Below, in pieces: positions 1-5,455 of a stretch of 5,455 nt of DNA (positions are counted from its first letter, which is position 1; each line of letters starts with the position of its first letter). The notes under the pieces are model-generated. The model ran no database searches and was not told the origin of the DNA. It was given only the letters and a program-made list of their open reading frames with translations. Source of the DNA: Actinomycetota bacterium (GTDB lineage: Bacteria; Actinomycetota; Actinomycetes; Propionibacteriales; Nocardioidaceae); the NCBI GenBank assembly GCA_009702305.1, contig WLIH01000229.1, positions 1 through 5,455 on the forward strand, in the 5' to 3' direction. Position numbers and translations under genes: made by a program.

Positions 1-489
1 GCCGACACCGGCACCGGCGACATCGCGCTCTGGCACGTGACGGAGTCGATCGAGGTGCCCGCGATCAAGCTGGTCGCGAAGGGCGACGAGTCCTACGAGG
101 CCGCCGGCGCACCGCTGACGGTCGCCGGCTGGGGCACGGAGTTCTTCCTCTCCCCGACGGCGCCCGACGTGATGAAGAAGGTCGACGTCGACGCCGTCGC
201 CGACGACGCCTGCTACGGCAACTCGCTGGTCATGGGCTTCCAGCCCGACACCGAGATCTGCGCGCAGACGCTGCTCGGCGACTCCTGCCAGGGCGACTCC
301 GGCGGCCCGCTGTTCGGCGTCGACGCTGCCGGCAAGCCGGTGCAGGTCGGCGTGGTCTCCTACGGCCTCGGCTGTGCGATCCCCGGCTTCGCCGGCGTCT
401 ACGGCGAGGTCAACAACCCCGCCATGCGCGACTTCATCTCGGCCACGATCGGCTCGGCCAAGACCAAGGGCAAGCCGCGGCGCCACTGA
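1..489 (+). CDS. Trypsin-like serine protease (S1A family), 5'-truncated by window edge
   Basis: The frame is open from base 1, so the gene begins upstream; the internal GTG at 37 is not a real start. The 162 visible residues cover the second half of a chymotrypsin-fold protease. Asp7 (bases 19-21) in a DIAL motif fits the catalytic Asp102. Ser100 (298-300) in GDSGGP is the nucleophile Ser195. The catalytic His lies outside the window. Asp94, six residues before the Ser, matches Asp189 of trypsin and predicts cleavage after Arg/Lys. Ser120-Tyr-Gly fits the 214-216 substrate strand. Four cysteines (71, 87, 96, 125) match the trypsin pairs 168-182 and 191-220. These disulfides imply export, though the signal peptide is not visible. 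The C-terminus ends in a short Lys/Arg-rich tail. The physiological substrate is unknown. Family is certain; specificity is inferred. A hairpin follows the stop, so it is probably transcribed separately from thyA. Confidence 0.93.
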   Translation, partial: ADTGTGDIALWHVTESIEVPAIKLVAKGDESYEAAGAPLTVAGWGTEFFLSPTAPDVMKKVDVDAVADDACYGNSLVMGFQPDTEICAQTLLGDSCQGDSGGPLFGVDAAGKPVQVGVVSYGLGCAIPGFAGVYGEVNNPAMRDFISATIGSAKTKGKPRRH

Positions 490-494
490 CGTGT

Positions 495-512
495 CCGTCC
501 CGGCAGGGGCGG
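495..512 (+). terminator. Putative hairpin terminator after the protease gene
   Basis: CCGTCCC (495-501) and GGGGCGG (506-512) can pair into a 7-bp stem with one G-U wobble and the tetraloop GGCA. It starts 5 nt after the protease stop codon. There is no T-tract after it, so it is a hairpin-only candidate of the kind often proposed in GC-rich actinobacteria. The 3' arm includes the AGGGG (505-509) that would otherwise serve as ribosome binding site for an upstream thyA start at 516. GC-rich DNA forms chance stems easily, so confidence is moderate. Confidence 0.4.
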
Positions 513-523
513 TGGGTGAGCGG

Positions 524-529
524 TAGGGT
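524..529 (+). promoter_or_regulatory. Putative -10 element of a leaderless thyA promoter
   Basis: TAGGGT fits the actinobacterial housekeeping -10 pattern TAnnnT. Seven bases (530-536) separate it from the GTG at 537, the distance expected between a -10 hexamer and a transcription start, so transcription would begin at or next to the start codon. No convincing -35 is visible; the region 17-19 nt upstream is GC-rich and overlaps the preceding hairpin. The same arrangement is found before dapA, which raises confidence. Confidence 0.55.
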
Positions 530-536
530 CGGCGCC

Positions 537-1346
537 GTGCAGGCCTACCTCGACCTCGTCCGACGGATCCTCGACGAAGGCGTCGAGAAGACCGATCGCA
601 CCGGCACCGGGACGCGCTCGGTCTTCGGGCACCAGATGCGCTTCGACCTGCAGTCCGGCTTCCCGCTGGTGACCACGAAGAAGGTGCACACGCGCTCGAT
701 CTTCGGCGAGCTCCTGTGGTTCCTGCGCGGCGACACCAACGTGACCTGGCTGCAGGAGCGGGGCATCACGATCTGGGACGAGTGGGCCGACGAGGCCGGC
801 GACCTCGGTCCGGTCTACGGCTACCAGTGGCGCTCCTGGCCGACCCCCGACGGGCGCCACGTCGACCAGATCGCGCAGGTCGTCGAGCAGATCCGCACCA
901 ACCCCGACTCGCGGCGTCACCTCGTCTCGGCGTGGAACGTCGCCGACATCCCCGACATGGCGCTGGCGCCGTGCCACACGATGTTCCAGTTCTACGTCGC
1001 CCCGCAGGCCGACGGCCCGGGCCGGCTCAGCTGCCAGCTCTACCAGCGCTCGGGCGACGTGTTCCTCGGCGTCCCGTTCAACATCGCGTCGTACGCCCTG
1101 CTCACCCACATGGTCGCGCAGGTCACCGGTCTCGAGGTCGGCGACTTCGTGCACACGCTCGGCGACGCCCACCTCTACCTCAACCACCTCGAGCAGGCCG
1201 AGCTGCAGCTGACCCGTGAGCCGCGCCCCTTGCCGACGCTGTGGCTCGACCCGAGCATCACCCGCCTCGACGCCTTCGACCTGGAGCACCTCGAGGTCCG
1301 TGGCTACGACCCGCACCCGGGGATCAAGGCGCCGATCGCGGTATGA
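537..1346 (+). CDS. thyA: Thymidylate synthase ThyA
   Basis: Cytoplasmic enzyme that methylates dUMP to dTMP using 5,10-methylene-tetrahydrofolate, releasing dihydrofolate. From the GTG at 537 the protein has 269 residues and aligns with E. coli ThyA (264) from the first residue. Catalytic Cys146 (bases 972-974) lies in ALAPCH. Arg21 and the Arg126-Arg127 pair match the dUMP phosphate ligands. Asp174, Asn182, His212 and Tyr214 match E. coli Asp169, Asn177, His207 and Tyr209. The +5 shift comes from a small Pro/Gly-rich insertion at about 156-163, between two core strands. A GTG at 516 with AGGGG upstream would add seven residues without counterpart in E. coli; I prefer 537 for homology and for the TAGGGT element just before it. 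The stop overlaps the next gene's ATG, so thyA and DHFR are co-transcribed and probably translationally coupled. The product dihydrofolate is the substrate of that next gene. Confidence 0.97.
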   Translation: MQAYLDLVRRILDEGVEKTDRTGTGTRSVFGHQMRFDLQSGFPLVTTKKVHTRSIFGELLWFLRGDTNVTWLQERGITIWDEWADEAGDLGPVYGYQWRSWPTPDGRHVDQIAQVVEQIRTNPDSRRHLVSAWNVADIPDMALAPCHTMFQFYVAPQADGPGRLSCQLYQRSGDVFLGVPFNIASYALLTHMVAQVTGLEVGDFVHTLGDAHLYLNHLEQAELQLTREPRPLPTLWLDPSITRLDAFDLEHLEVRGYDPHPGIKAPIAV

Positions 1347-1825
1347 CGAAGCGGATCATCCTGGTCGCCGCCGTGGCCCGCAACGGCGTGATCGGCAACG
1401 GGCCCGACATCCCCTGGTCGGTGCCCGGCGAGCAGCGCGAGTTCAAGGCGCTGACCCTGGGCCACACGCTGGTGATGGGGCGCACGACCTACGAGTCGAT
1501 CGGGCGACCGCTGCCCGGACGCACGACGATCGTGCTCACCCGCGACCCGGCCTGGTCGGCCGAGGGTGTGCTGAGCGCCCGCAGCTTCGAGGCGGCGCTG
1601 ATCCGGGCCTCGTCGTGCGAGGGCGAGATCATCGTCGCCGGCGGAGCCCAGGTCTACGCCGAGGCCGTCCACCTGGCGAGCGAGCAGATCATCAGCGAGA
1701 TCCCGCTCGAGCCCGACGGCGACGCGTTCTACCCCGCCGTCGACCTGCGCCGCTGGGAGGAGACCGACCGCGAGCGGTTCGAGGGCTTCGAGCGGGTCTG
1801 GTACTCCCGCCTCCCGGTCGCCTGA
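1343..1825 (+). CDS. folA: Dihydrofolate reductase
   Basis: NADPH-dependent reduction of dihydrofolate to tetrahydrofolate; it regenerates the cofactor that ThyA oxidises. The 160 residues equal the usual bacterial size (E. coli 159). Visible motifs are VIGN (16-19) and IPW (23-25) in the Met20-loop region, the proton-relay acid Glu30 in PGEQREF, Phe34, [16 protein letters not shown] (45-60) with NADPH-contact residues and folate-binding Arg60 (E. coli Arg57), and AGGAQVY (99-105) at the cofactor pyrophosphate. The acid is Glu rather than the Asp27 of E. coli; vertebrate enzymes also use Glu. Ser118 stands where E. coli has Thr113. The ATG overlaps the thyA stop as ATGA, a 4-nt overlap without a strong own ribosome site, so translation probably depends on thyA. 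A longer reading of this frame from 1241 lies inside thyA and is not real. The gene is called dfrA in mycobacteria. Identification is secure. Confidence 0.96.
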   Translation: MTKRIILVAAVARNGVIGNGPDIPWSVPGEQREFKALTLGHTLVMGRTTYESIGRPLPGRTTIVLTRDPAWSAEGVLSARSFEAALIRASSCEGEIIVAGGAQVYAEAVHLASEQIISEIPLEPDGDAFYPAVDLRRWEETDRERFEGFERVWYSRLPVA

Positions 1826-1838
1826 TTGAGTGGGGCGC

Positions 1839-2771
1839 ATGGAACTCCGCGTCTTCACCGAGCCCCAGCAGGGTGCCACCTACGACGACCTGCTCGCCGT
1901 CGCGCTCGAGGCCGAGCGTCTCGGCTTCGGGGCCTTCTTCCGCTCCGACCACTACCTCGGCATGGGCACGCCGGGGCTCCCGGGCCCGAGCGACGCCTGG
2001 ATCACGCTCGCCGGCCTGGCCCGCGACACCAGCACCATCCGGCTCGGCACCCTGATGACGAGTGCGACCTTCCGCTTCCCCGGCCCGCTGGCGATCAGCG
2101 TCGCCGGTGTCGACCAGATGAGCGGCGGGCGCGTCGAGCTGGGTCTGGGGGCCGGGTGGTTCGACGCCGAGCACACGAAGTACGCCATCCCGTTCCCCTC
2201 GGTGGGGGAGCGCTTCGACCGGCTCGAGGAGCAGCTCGAGATCGTCACCGGGCTGTGGTCGACCGAGGGCGGGTACTCCTTCGACGGCACCCACTACCAG
2301 GTCGCCGACTCGCCCGGGCTGCCCAAGCCGACCCAGCGCGGCGGCCTGCGCGGCGGCCCGCCGGTGCTGATCGGCGGCGGCGGCAAGCGGCGCACCCCGG
2401 CCCTCGCCGCGGCGTACGCGGACGAGTTCAACCTCCCGTTCATGCCCTACGCCGACGGCCTGGTCCAGAACGACCGCGTCCGCCGAGCCTGCGAGTCGAT
2501 CGGTCGCGACCCGGCCTCGATGATCTTCTCGAGCGCGCTGGTGCTCTGCGTCGGCCGCGACGAGGCCGAGGTGGAGCGGCGCGCGGCGGCGATCGGGCGA
2601 GACAAGGACGAGCTCCGGGAGAACGGCCTGGCCGGCATCGTCTCGGAGGTCGTGGACAAGATCGGGCGCTACGCCGACTCGGGCCAGACTCGTCTCTACC
2701 TGCAGACCCTCGACCTCGGCGACCTCGATCACCTCCGCCTGGTCGCGGAGGAGGTCGTGCCGGCGCTGTGA
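1839..2771 (+). CDS. LLM-class (luciferase-like) oxidoreductase, probably F420-dependent
   Basis: The 310-residue protein shows the bacterial luciferase-like TIM-barrel pattern throughout. SDH (36-38) sits near the end of the second strand. LGLGAGWFDAEH (101-112) is followed by the family-typical GERFDRLEEQLEI. IGGGGKRRT (178-186) is the glycine-rich loop that binds the cofactor phosphate. This resembles actinobacterial members usually annotated as F420-dependent oxidoreductases, but flavin (FMN) use cannot be excluded from sequence alone, and the substrate is unknown. The ATG at 1839 has a weak GTGGGG-type site upstream; a GTG at 1830 would add three residues and has no ribosome site of its own. 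The gene follows the DHFR stop by 13 nt, so it is likely in the thyA-folA transcript. A GC-rich hairpin begins 2 nt after its stop. Family confidence is high; cofactor moderate; substrate none. Confidence 0.88.
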   Translation: MELRVFTEPQQGATYDDLLAVALEAERLGFGAFFRSDHYLGMGTPGLPGPSDAWITLAGLARDTSTIRLGTLMTSATFRFPGPLAISVAGVDQMSGGRVELGLGAGWFDAEHTKYAIPFPSVGERFDRLEEQLEIVTGLWSTEGGYSFDGTHYQVADSPGLPKPTQRGGLRGGPPVLIGGGGKRRTPALAAAYADEFNLPFMPYADGLVQNDRVRRACESIGRDPASMIFSSALVLCVGRDEAEVERRAAAIGRDKDELRENGLAGIVSEVVDKIGRYADSGQTRLYLQTLDLGDLDHLRLVAEEVVPAL

Positions 2772-2773
2772 TG

Positions 2774-2796
2774 CCGGCGCGGTGAGGCCGCGCCGG
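2774..2796 (+). terminator. Perfect 9-bp GC hairpin closing the thyA unit
   Basis: CCGGCGCGG (2774-2782) pairs without mismatch with CCGCGCCGG (2788-2796) around the 5-nt loop TGAGG. It starts 2 nt after the stop codon of the oxidoreductase gene and ends 6 nt before the dapA -10 element. No T-tract follows, so termination would rely on the stem alone. Because it covers the place of the dapA -35 region, it could instead, or also, be a palindromic operator. The stem itself is certain as sequence; its role is inferred. Confidence 0.55.
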
Positions 2797-2802
2797 GGCC
2801 GA

Positions 2803-2808
2803 TAGCCT
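2803..2808 (+). promoter_or_regulatory. Putative -10 element of a leaderless dapA promoter
   Basis: TAGCCT fits TAnnnT and is separated from the dapA ATG by only GACCCC (2809-2814). That places the predicted transcription start at the A of the ATG, giving a leaderless mRNA. There is no Shine-Dalgarno motif within the 14 bases before the ATG, which agrees. No clear -35 is seen; GGTGAG (2781-2786) lies at 16-nt spacing but inside the palindrome. Confidence 0.6.
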
Positions 2809-2814
2809 GACCCC

Positions 2815-3711
2815 ATGACGTCGCCTGCTGCTCCGTTCGGACGCGTCCTCACCGCGATGGCCACGGCCTTCCACGAGGACGGCGCCCTCGACCTCGACGG
2901 CACCCAGCGGATCGCCCGACACCTGGTCGCCCACGGCCACGACGGCCTCGTCGTCTCCGGCACGACCGGTGAGTCGCCGACCACCACCAAGGAGGAGGAC
3001 GGCGAGGTGCTCGCCGCCGTCCGCGACGCGGTCGGCCCCGACATCTCGCTGGTCGCCGGCGTCGGCACCAACGACACCCGCACCTCGACGTACCTCGCCC
3101 AGCAGGCCCGCGCCAACGGCGCCGACGGCGTGCTCCTCGTGACGCCCTACTACAACAAGCCCGGCCAGCGCGGCATCCTCCAGCACTTCCGACAGGTCGT
3201 CGACGCCGCCGAGCTGCCCGTGATGCTCTACGACGTCCCGGGGCGCACCGCCAGCCAGATCGCCCTCGAGACCTACGAGGAGATGGCCGGCTGGGAGCAG
3301 GTCGTGGCGGTCAAGGACGCCGTCGGCGACTTCCCGCGCGGCGTGCGGATCATGCAGATGGGCTACGCCCTCTACTCCGGCGACGACATCGCCAACCTCG
3401 GCTGGCTCGCCCACGGCGCGGCCGGCTTCGTGTCGGTGTGCGGCCATGTGTGCGGCGACGACCTCAAGGCGATGTACGACCTCTTCCACGCCGGTGACGT
3501 GCCCGGTGCCCGACAGATCTTCACGCGGCTGCTCCCCGCGATCGACGCCGTGATGGGTGTCGCCAACTACGGAGCCACCACCGCCAAGGCAGCACTCCAG
3601 CTCCAGGGCGTCATCGACAACCGGTTCGTCCGCTCGCCTCTGGTGGAGCTCGACGACGACGAGGTCGCCGCGCTGCGCGCCGGCCTGGTCGCGGCCGGCC
3701 TACTCCAGTGA
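2815..3711 (+). CDS. dapA: 4-hydroxy-tetrahydrodipicolinate synthase DapA
   Basis: Cytoplasmic aldolase that condenses pyruvate with aspartate semialdehyde, the first committed step towards diaminopimelate (peptidoglycan) and lysine. The 298 residues are close to the E. coli length (292). Lys167 (bases 3313-3315) in VKDA is the Schiff-base lysine (E. coli Lys161). Thr51 in SGTTGES, Tyr113 in TPYYNKP and Tyr139 in YDVPGRT form the proton relay (E. coli Thr45, Tyr107, Tyr133). Arg144 matches Arg138, which binds aspartate semialdehyde. Of the E. coli lysine-feedback residues, His53, His56 and Glu84 are replaced by Lys59, Asp62 and Thr90, so lysine inhibition is probably weak or absent. An N-terminal TA pair (17-18) stands where many homologues have TP. 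The ATG directly follows a -10-like TAGCCT and lacks a ribosome site, suggesting leaderless translation. rnj follows after 10 nt, an arrangement also known from mycobacteria. Related aldolases (NanA, KDG aldolase) are less likely given the full DapA residue set. Confidence 0.95.
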   Translation: MTSPAAPFGRVLTAMATAFHEDGALDLDGTQRIARHLVAHGHDGLVVSGTTGESPTTTKEEDGEVLAAVRDAVGPDISLVAGVGTNDTRTSTYLAQQARANGADGVLLVTPYYNKPGQRGILQHFRQVVDAAELPVMLYDVPGRTASQIALETYEEMAGWEQVVAVKDAVGDFPRGVRIMQMGYALYSGDDIANLGWLAHGAAGFVSVCGHVCGDDLKAMYDLFHAGDVPGARQIFTRLLPAIDAVMGVANYGATTAKAALQLQGVIDNRFVRSPLVELDDDEVAALRAGLVAAGLLQ

Positions 3712-3715
3712 GGGA
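3710..3715 (+). promoter_or_regulatory. Ribosome binding site that fixes the rnj start
   Basis: GAGGGA overlaps the last two bases of the dapA stop codon and ends 6 nt before the GTG at 3722. It is the best Shine-Dalgarno match in the window. It selects 3722 over the upstream in-frame ATG at 3557, which lies deep inside dapA. Sharing bases with the dapA stop suggests rnj translation profits from ribosomes ending dapA. Confidence 0.7.
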
Positions 3716-3721
3716 CCACTC

Positions 3722-5404
3722 GTGAGCCACTACCACCCCGAGCTCTCCGCGCCGCCCGCCCTGCCGAAGGGCGCACTGCGGGTCATCCCGCTCGGCGGGC
3801 TCGGCGACGTCGGTCGCAACATGACCGTCTTCGAGTACGACGGCCGCCTGCTCATCGTCGACTGCGGCGTGCTCTTCCCCGAGGACCACCACCCGGGCGT
3901 CGACCTGATCCTGCCCGACTTCGACGCCATCCGGGACCGCCTCGACGCGGTCGAGGCGCTGGTCCTCACCCACGGCCACGAGGACCACATCGGCGCGACG
4001 CCGTACCTCCTGCGCGAGCGCGGCAACATCCCGCTCGTCGGCTCGAAGCTCACGTTGGCGCTGCTCGACAGCAAGCTGCGCGAGCACCGGCTCAAGGAGA
4101 CGGTGCACCACGTCGTCAGCGAGGGCGAGAAGATCACCTTCGGCCCGTTCGAGCTGGAGTTCGTGGCCGTCAACCACTCGATCCCCGATGCCCTCGCCGT
4201 CGCGATCCGGACCCCGGCGGGCCTGGTGCTGCACACCGGCGACTTCAAGATGGACCAGCTGCCGCTGGACGGCCGGATCACCGACCTGCGTGCGTTCGCA
4301 CGCCTCGGTGAGGAGGGCGTCGACCTGTTCCTGACCGACTCGACCAACGCCGAGACTCCCGGGTTCACACCGACCGAGAAGTCGATCACCCCGGCGATCC
4401 AGCAGGTCTTCCGCGAGTCGTCGCAGCGCATCATTGTGGCCTGCTTCGCCTCCCACATCCACCGCGTGCAGCAGGTGCTCGACACGGCGGTCGCCCACCA
4501 GCGCAAGGTCGCCTACGTCGGCCGCTCGATGGTGCGCAACATGGCGATCGCCAAGGAGCTCGGCTACCTCACCGTGCCGCCCGGCGTGCTCGTCGACGCC
4601 AAGGAGCTCGCCACCCTGCCGCCCGAGCGGGTCGTGCTGATCTCGACCGGATCGCAGGGCGAGCCGATGAGCGCGCTGAGCCGGATCGCCCAGCGCAACC
4701 ACAACTTCGTGCACATCGAGGAGGGCGACACTGTCCTGCTCGCCTCCAGCCTGATCCCCGGCAACGAGAACGCCGTCTACCGCGTGATCAACGGCCTGGC
4801 CCGCTGGGGCGCGCGCGTCGTGCACAAGGGCAACGCGCTCGTGCACGTCAGCGGTCACGCCAGCGCCGGCGAGCTGCTCTACTGCTACAACATCGTCCAG
4901 CCGCGCACGGTGATGCCGGTGCACGGCGAGATCCGCCACCTCAAGGCCAACGCCGAGCTGGCCCAGGCCACCGGCGCGGCCGTCGTGCTCGCCGAGGACG
5001 GTCTGGTCGTCGACCTGGTCGATGGCGTCGCGAGCATCACCGGCAAGGTCGACTGCGGTTACGTCTTCGTCGACGGCACCTCGGTCGGCGACATCACCGA
5101 GTCCGACCTCAAGGACCGCCGGATCCTCGGCGAGGAGGGCTTCATCTCCGTGATCGTGGTGATGGACTCCGTCAGCGGCAAGGTCGCGGCCGGACCTGAG
5201 ATCCACGCGCGCGGCAACGCGCTGGAGGGCACCAACTTCGACGACGTACGACGCCAGATCGTCGACGCGCTCGACCGGGCCGTCGCCGACGGCAACACCG
5301 ACGCCTACCAGCTGCAGCAGACGGTCCGACGCGTCATCGGTCGCTGGGTATCCGGCACCCACCGCCGCCGTCCGATGATCATCCCGGTGGTCATCGAGGC
5401 CTGA
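3722..5404 (+). CDS. rnj: Ribonuclease J (metallo-beta-lactamase / beta-CASP RNase)
   Basis: Zinc-dependent cytoplasmic RNase with 5'-3' exonuclease and endonuclease activity, acting in mRNA decay and rRNA maturation. From the GTG at 3722 it has 560 residues, close to the mycobacterial enzyme (about 558). Order: metallo-beta-lactamase part from about residue 18 with THGHEDH (83-89, metal ligands His84, His86, Asp88, His89), His152 in VNHSIPDA and Asp174 in HTGDFKMD; the beta-CASP part begins around DST (206-208) and contains SHIHR (244-248); then SGHAS (His379) and PVHGE (His401), the conserved late motifs; finally a C-terminal domain from about 455, ending in a basic stretch and the family-typical PMIIPVVIEA. 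All expected metal ligands are present, so it should be active. The frame can be read back to 3557, but that part is dapA in another frame. The gene lies 10 nt after dapA with a good ribosome site and should share its transcript. No clear hairpin terminator follows within the window. Confidence 0.96.
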   Translation: MSHYHPELSAPPALPKGALRVIPLGGLGDVGRNMTVFEYDGRLLIVDCGVLFPEDHHPGVDLILPDFDAIRDRLDAVEALVLTHGHEDHIGATPYLLRERGNIPLVGSKLTLALLDSKLREHRLKETVHHVVSEGEKITFGPFELEFVAVNHSIPDALAVAIRTPAGLVLHTGDFKMDQLPLDGRITDLRAFARLGEEGVDLFLTDSTNAETPGFTPTEKSITPAIQQVFRESSQRIIVACFASHIHRVQQVLDTAVAHQRKVAYVGRSMVRNMAIAKELGYLTVPPGVLVDAKELATLPPERVVLISTGSQGEPMSALSRIAQRNHNFVHIEEGDTVLLASSLIPGNENAVYRVINGLARWGARVVHKGNALVHVSGHASAGELLYCYNIVQPRTVMPVHGEIRHLKANAELAQATGAAVVLAEDGLVVDLVDGVASITGKVDCGYVFVDGTSVGDITESDLKDRRILGEEGFISVIVVMDSVSGKVAAGPEIHARGNALEGTNFDDVRRQIVDALDRAVADGNTDAYQLQQTVRRVIGRWVSGTHRRRPMIIPVVIEA

Positions 5405-5455
5405 GTCCGCCCACCCGGCGCTACTTTCCCCGCAGCACCCGGTGAGTCGGCGCTA
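5402..5455. repeat. Short direct repeat, two partial copies, running off the window end
   Basis: CGGCGCTA occurs at 5416-5423 and exactly again at 5448-5455; CACCCGG occurs at 5412-5418 and 5436-5442; TGAGTC at 5402-5407 (overlapping the rnj stop) and 5443-5448. This is explained by a unit of about 32 nt: CACCCGGTGAGT, then CGGCGCTA, then CTTTCCCCGCAG. Copy one (5412-5435, 24 nt) lacks the internal 8 bases CGGTGAGT; copy two begins at 5436 and is cut at 5455. The second copy contains the small imperfect palindrome CACCCGGTG. Only one and a half copies are visible, so tandem nature is not proven. No coding region is seen in these last 51 bases. Confidence 0.45.

Noticed and set aside
181..210. 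Repeated GTCGAC-like pattern in the protease gene
   Set aside because: It is explained by a run of Val-Asp and Ala-Asp codons in a surface segment; no independent repeat structure.
399..1316. Minus-strand open frame opposite thyA
   Set aside because: Composition is that of an antisense shadow; it extends over two unrelated + strand genes and has no plausible domain.
1241..1342. N-terminal extension of DHFR from 1241
   Set aside because: It overlaps the thyA 3' end in another frame, is Arg/Pro-rich, and the ATG at 1343 starts the protein at the usual DHFR first strand.
1826..2785. A + strand open frame of 319 codons in another frame over the oxidoreductase gene
   Set aside because: The product is almost only Arg, Pro, Ala and Gly, typical of a shifted frame in GC-rich DNA; the frame from 1839 has the complete LLM motifs.
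1692..3116. Minus-strand open frame of 474 codons spanning parts of three genes
   Set aside because: It runs across the ends of three well-supported + strand genes and the hairpin between them, and the product is Arg/Pro/Ala-rich with no recognisable fold.
3557..3721. N-terminal extension of RNase J from the ATG at 3557
   Set aside because: It lies wholly inside dapA plus the 10-nt gap, encodes a Ser/Arg/Pro-rich stretch absent from the family, and the GTG at 3722 has an excellent ribosome site and gives the expected length.
3611..5362. Long open frame of 583 codons on the minus strand opposite rnj
   Set aside because: It mirrors the codon pattern of a GC-rich gene. Its translation is a low-complexity mix of Val, Asp, Leu, Arg and Glu without motifs, while the + strand has complete RNase J motifs.
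1..5455. CRISPR array, tRNA/rRNA genes, insertion sequence, phage or defence system
   Set aside because: No regularly spaced repeats with unique spacers, no tRNA cloverleaf, no transposase or integrase motif, and composition is uniform across the window.

Overview
This is a GC-rich chromosomal window from a high-GC actinobacterium. Nocardioidaceae or relatives fit best, judged from codon use strongly biased to G/C in third positions, a neighbouring dapA and RNase J gene pair, an F420/flavin luciferase-like oxidoreductase, and TAnnnT promoters placed directly before start codons. No 16S or other marker gene is present, so the genus is a guess. All genes lie on the + strand and there is no gene-free stretch above 300 bases.

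Layout: (1) 1-489 is the 3' part of a secreted-type trypsin-like serine protease, cut by the window edge. (2) 537-2771 is a tight three-gene unit: thymidylate synthase (thyA), dihydrofolate reductase (folA/dfrA, overlapping thyA by 4 nt) and a luciferase-like monooxygenase-family oxidoreductase (13 nt downstream). (3) 2815-5404 is a two-gene unit: 4-hydroxy-tetrahydrodipicolinate synthase (dapA) and ribonuclease J (rnj), 10 nt apart. (4) 5405-5455 has no gene in view but holds parts of two copies of a short direct repeat that runs off the window end.

ThyA turns dUMP into dTMP and oxidises methylene-tetrahydrofolate to dihydrofolate, which DHFR reduces back, so these two genes form a self-contained thymidylate cycle. 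DapA starts the lysine/diaminopimelate (cell-wall) branch. RNase J is the 5'-exonuclease/endonuclease of mRNA decay and rRNA maturation. From memory, the same genes lie in the same order in Mycobacterium tuberculosis (thyA-dfrA, other genes including thyX, then dapA-rnj), so this looks like a compact version of a conserved actinobacterial neighbourhood.

The most instructive signal is between the genes. Both unit boundaries have the same build: a GC-rich hairpin within a few bases of the upstream stop codon, then a TAnnnT -10 element, then 6-7 nt, then the start codon. This predicts leaderless thyA and dapA mRNAs and settles the thyA start in favour of the GTG at 537. I see no new biological system here; the content is mostly core metabolism and RNA processing.
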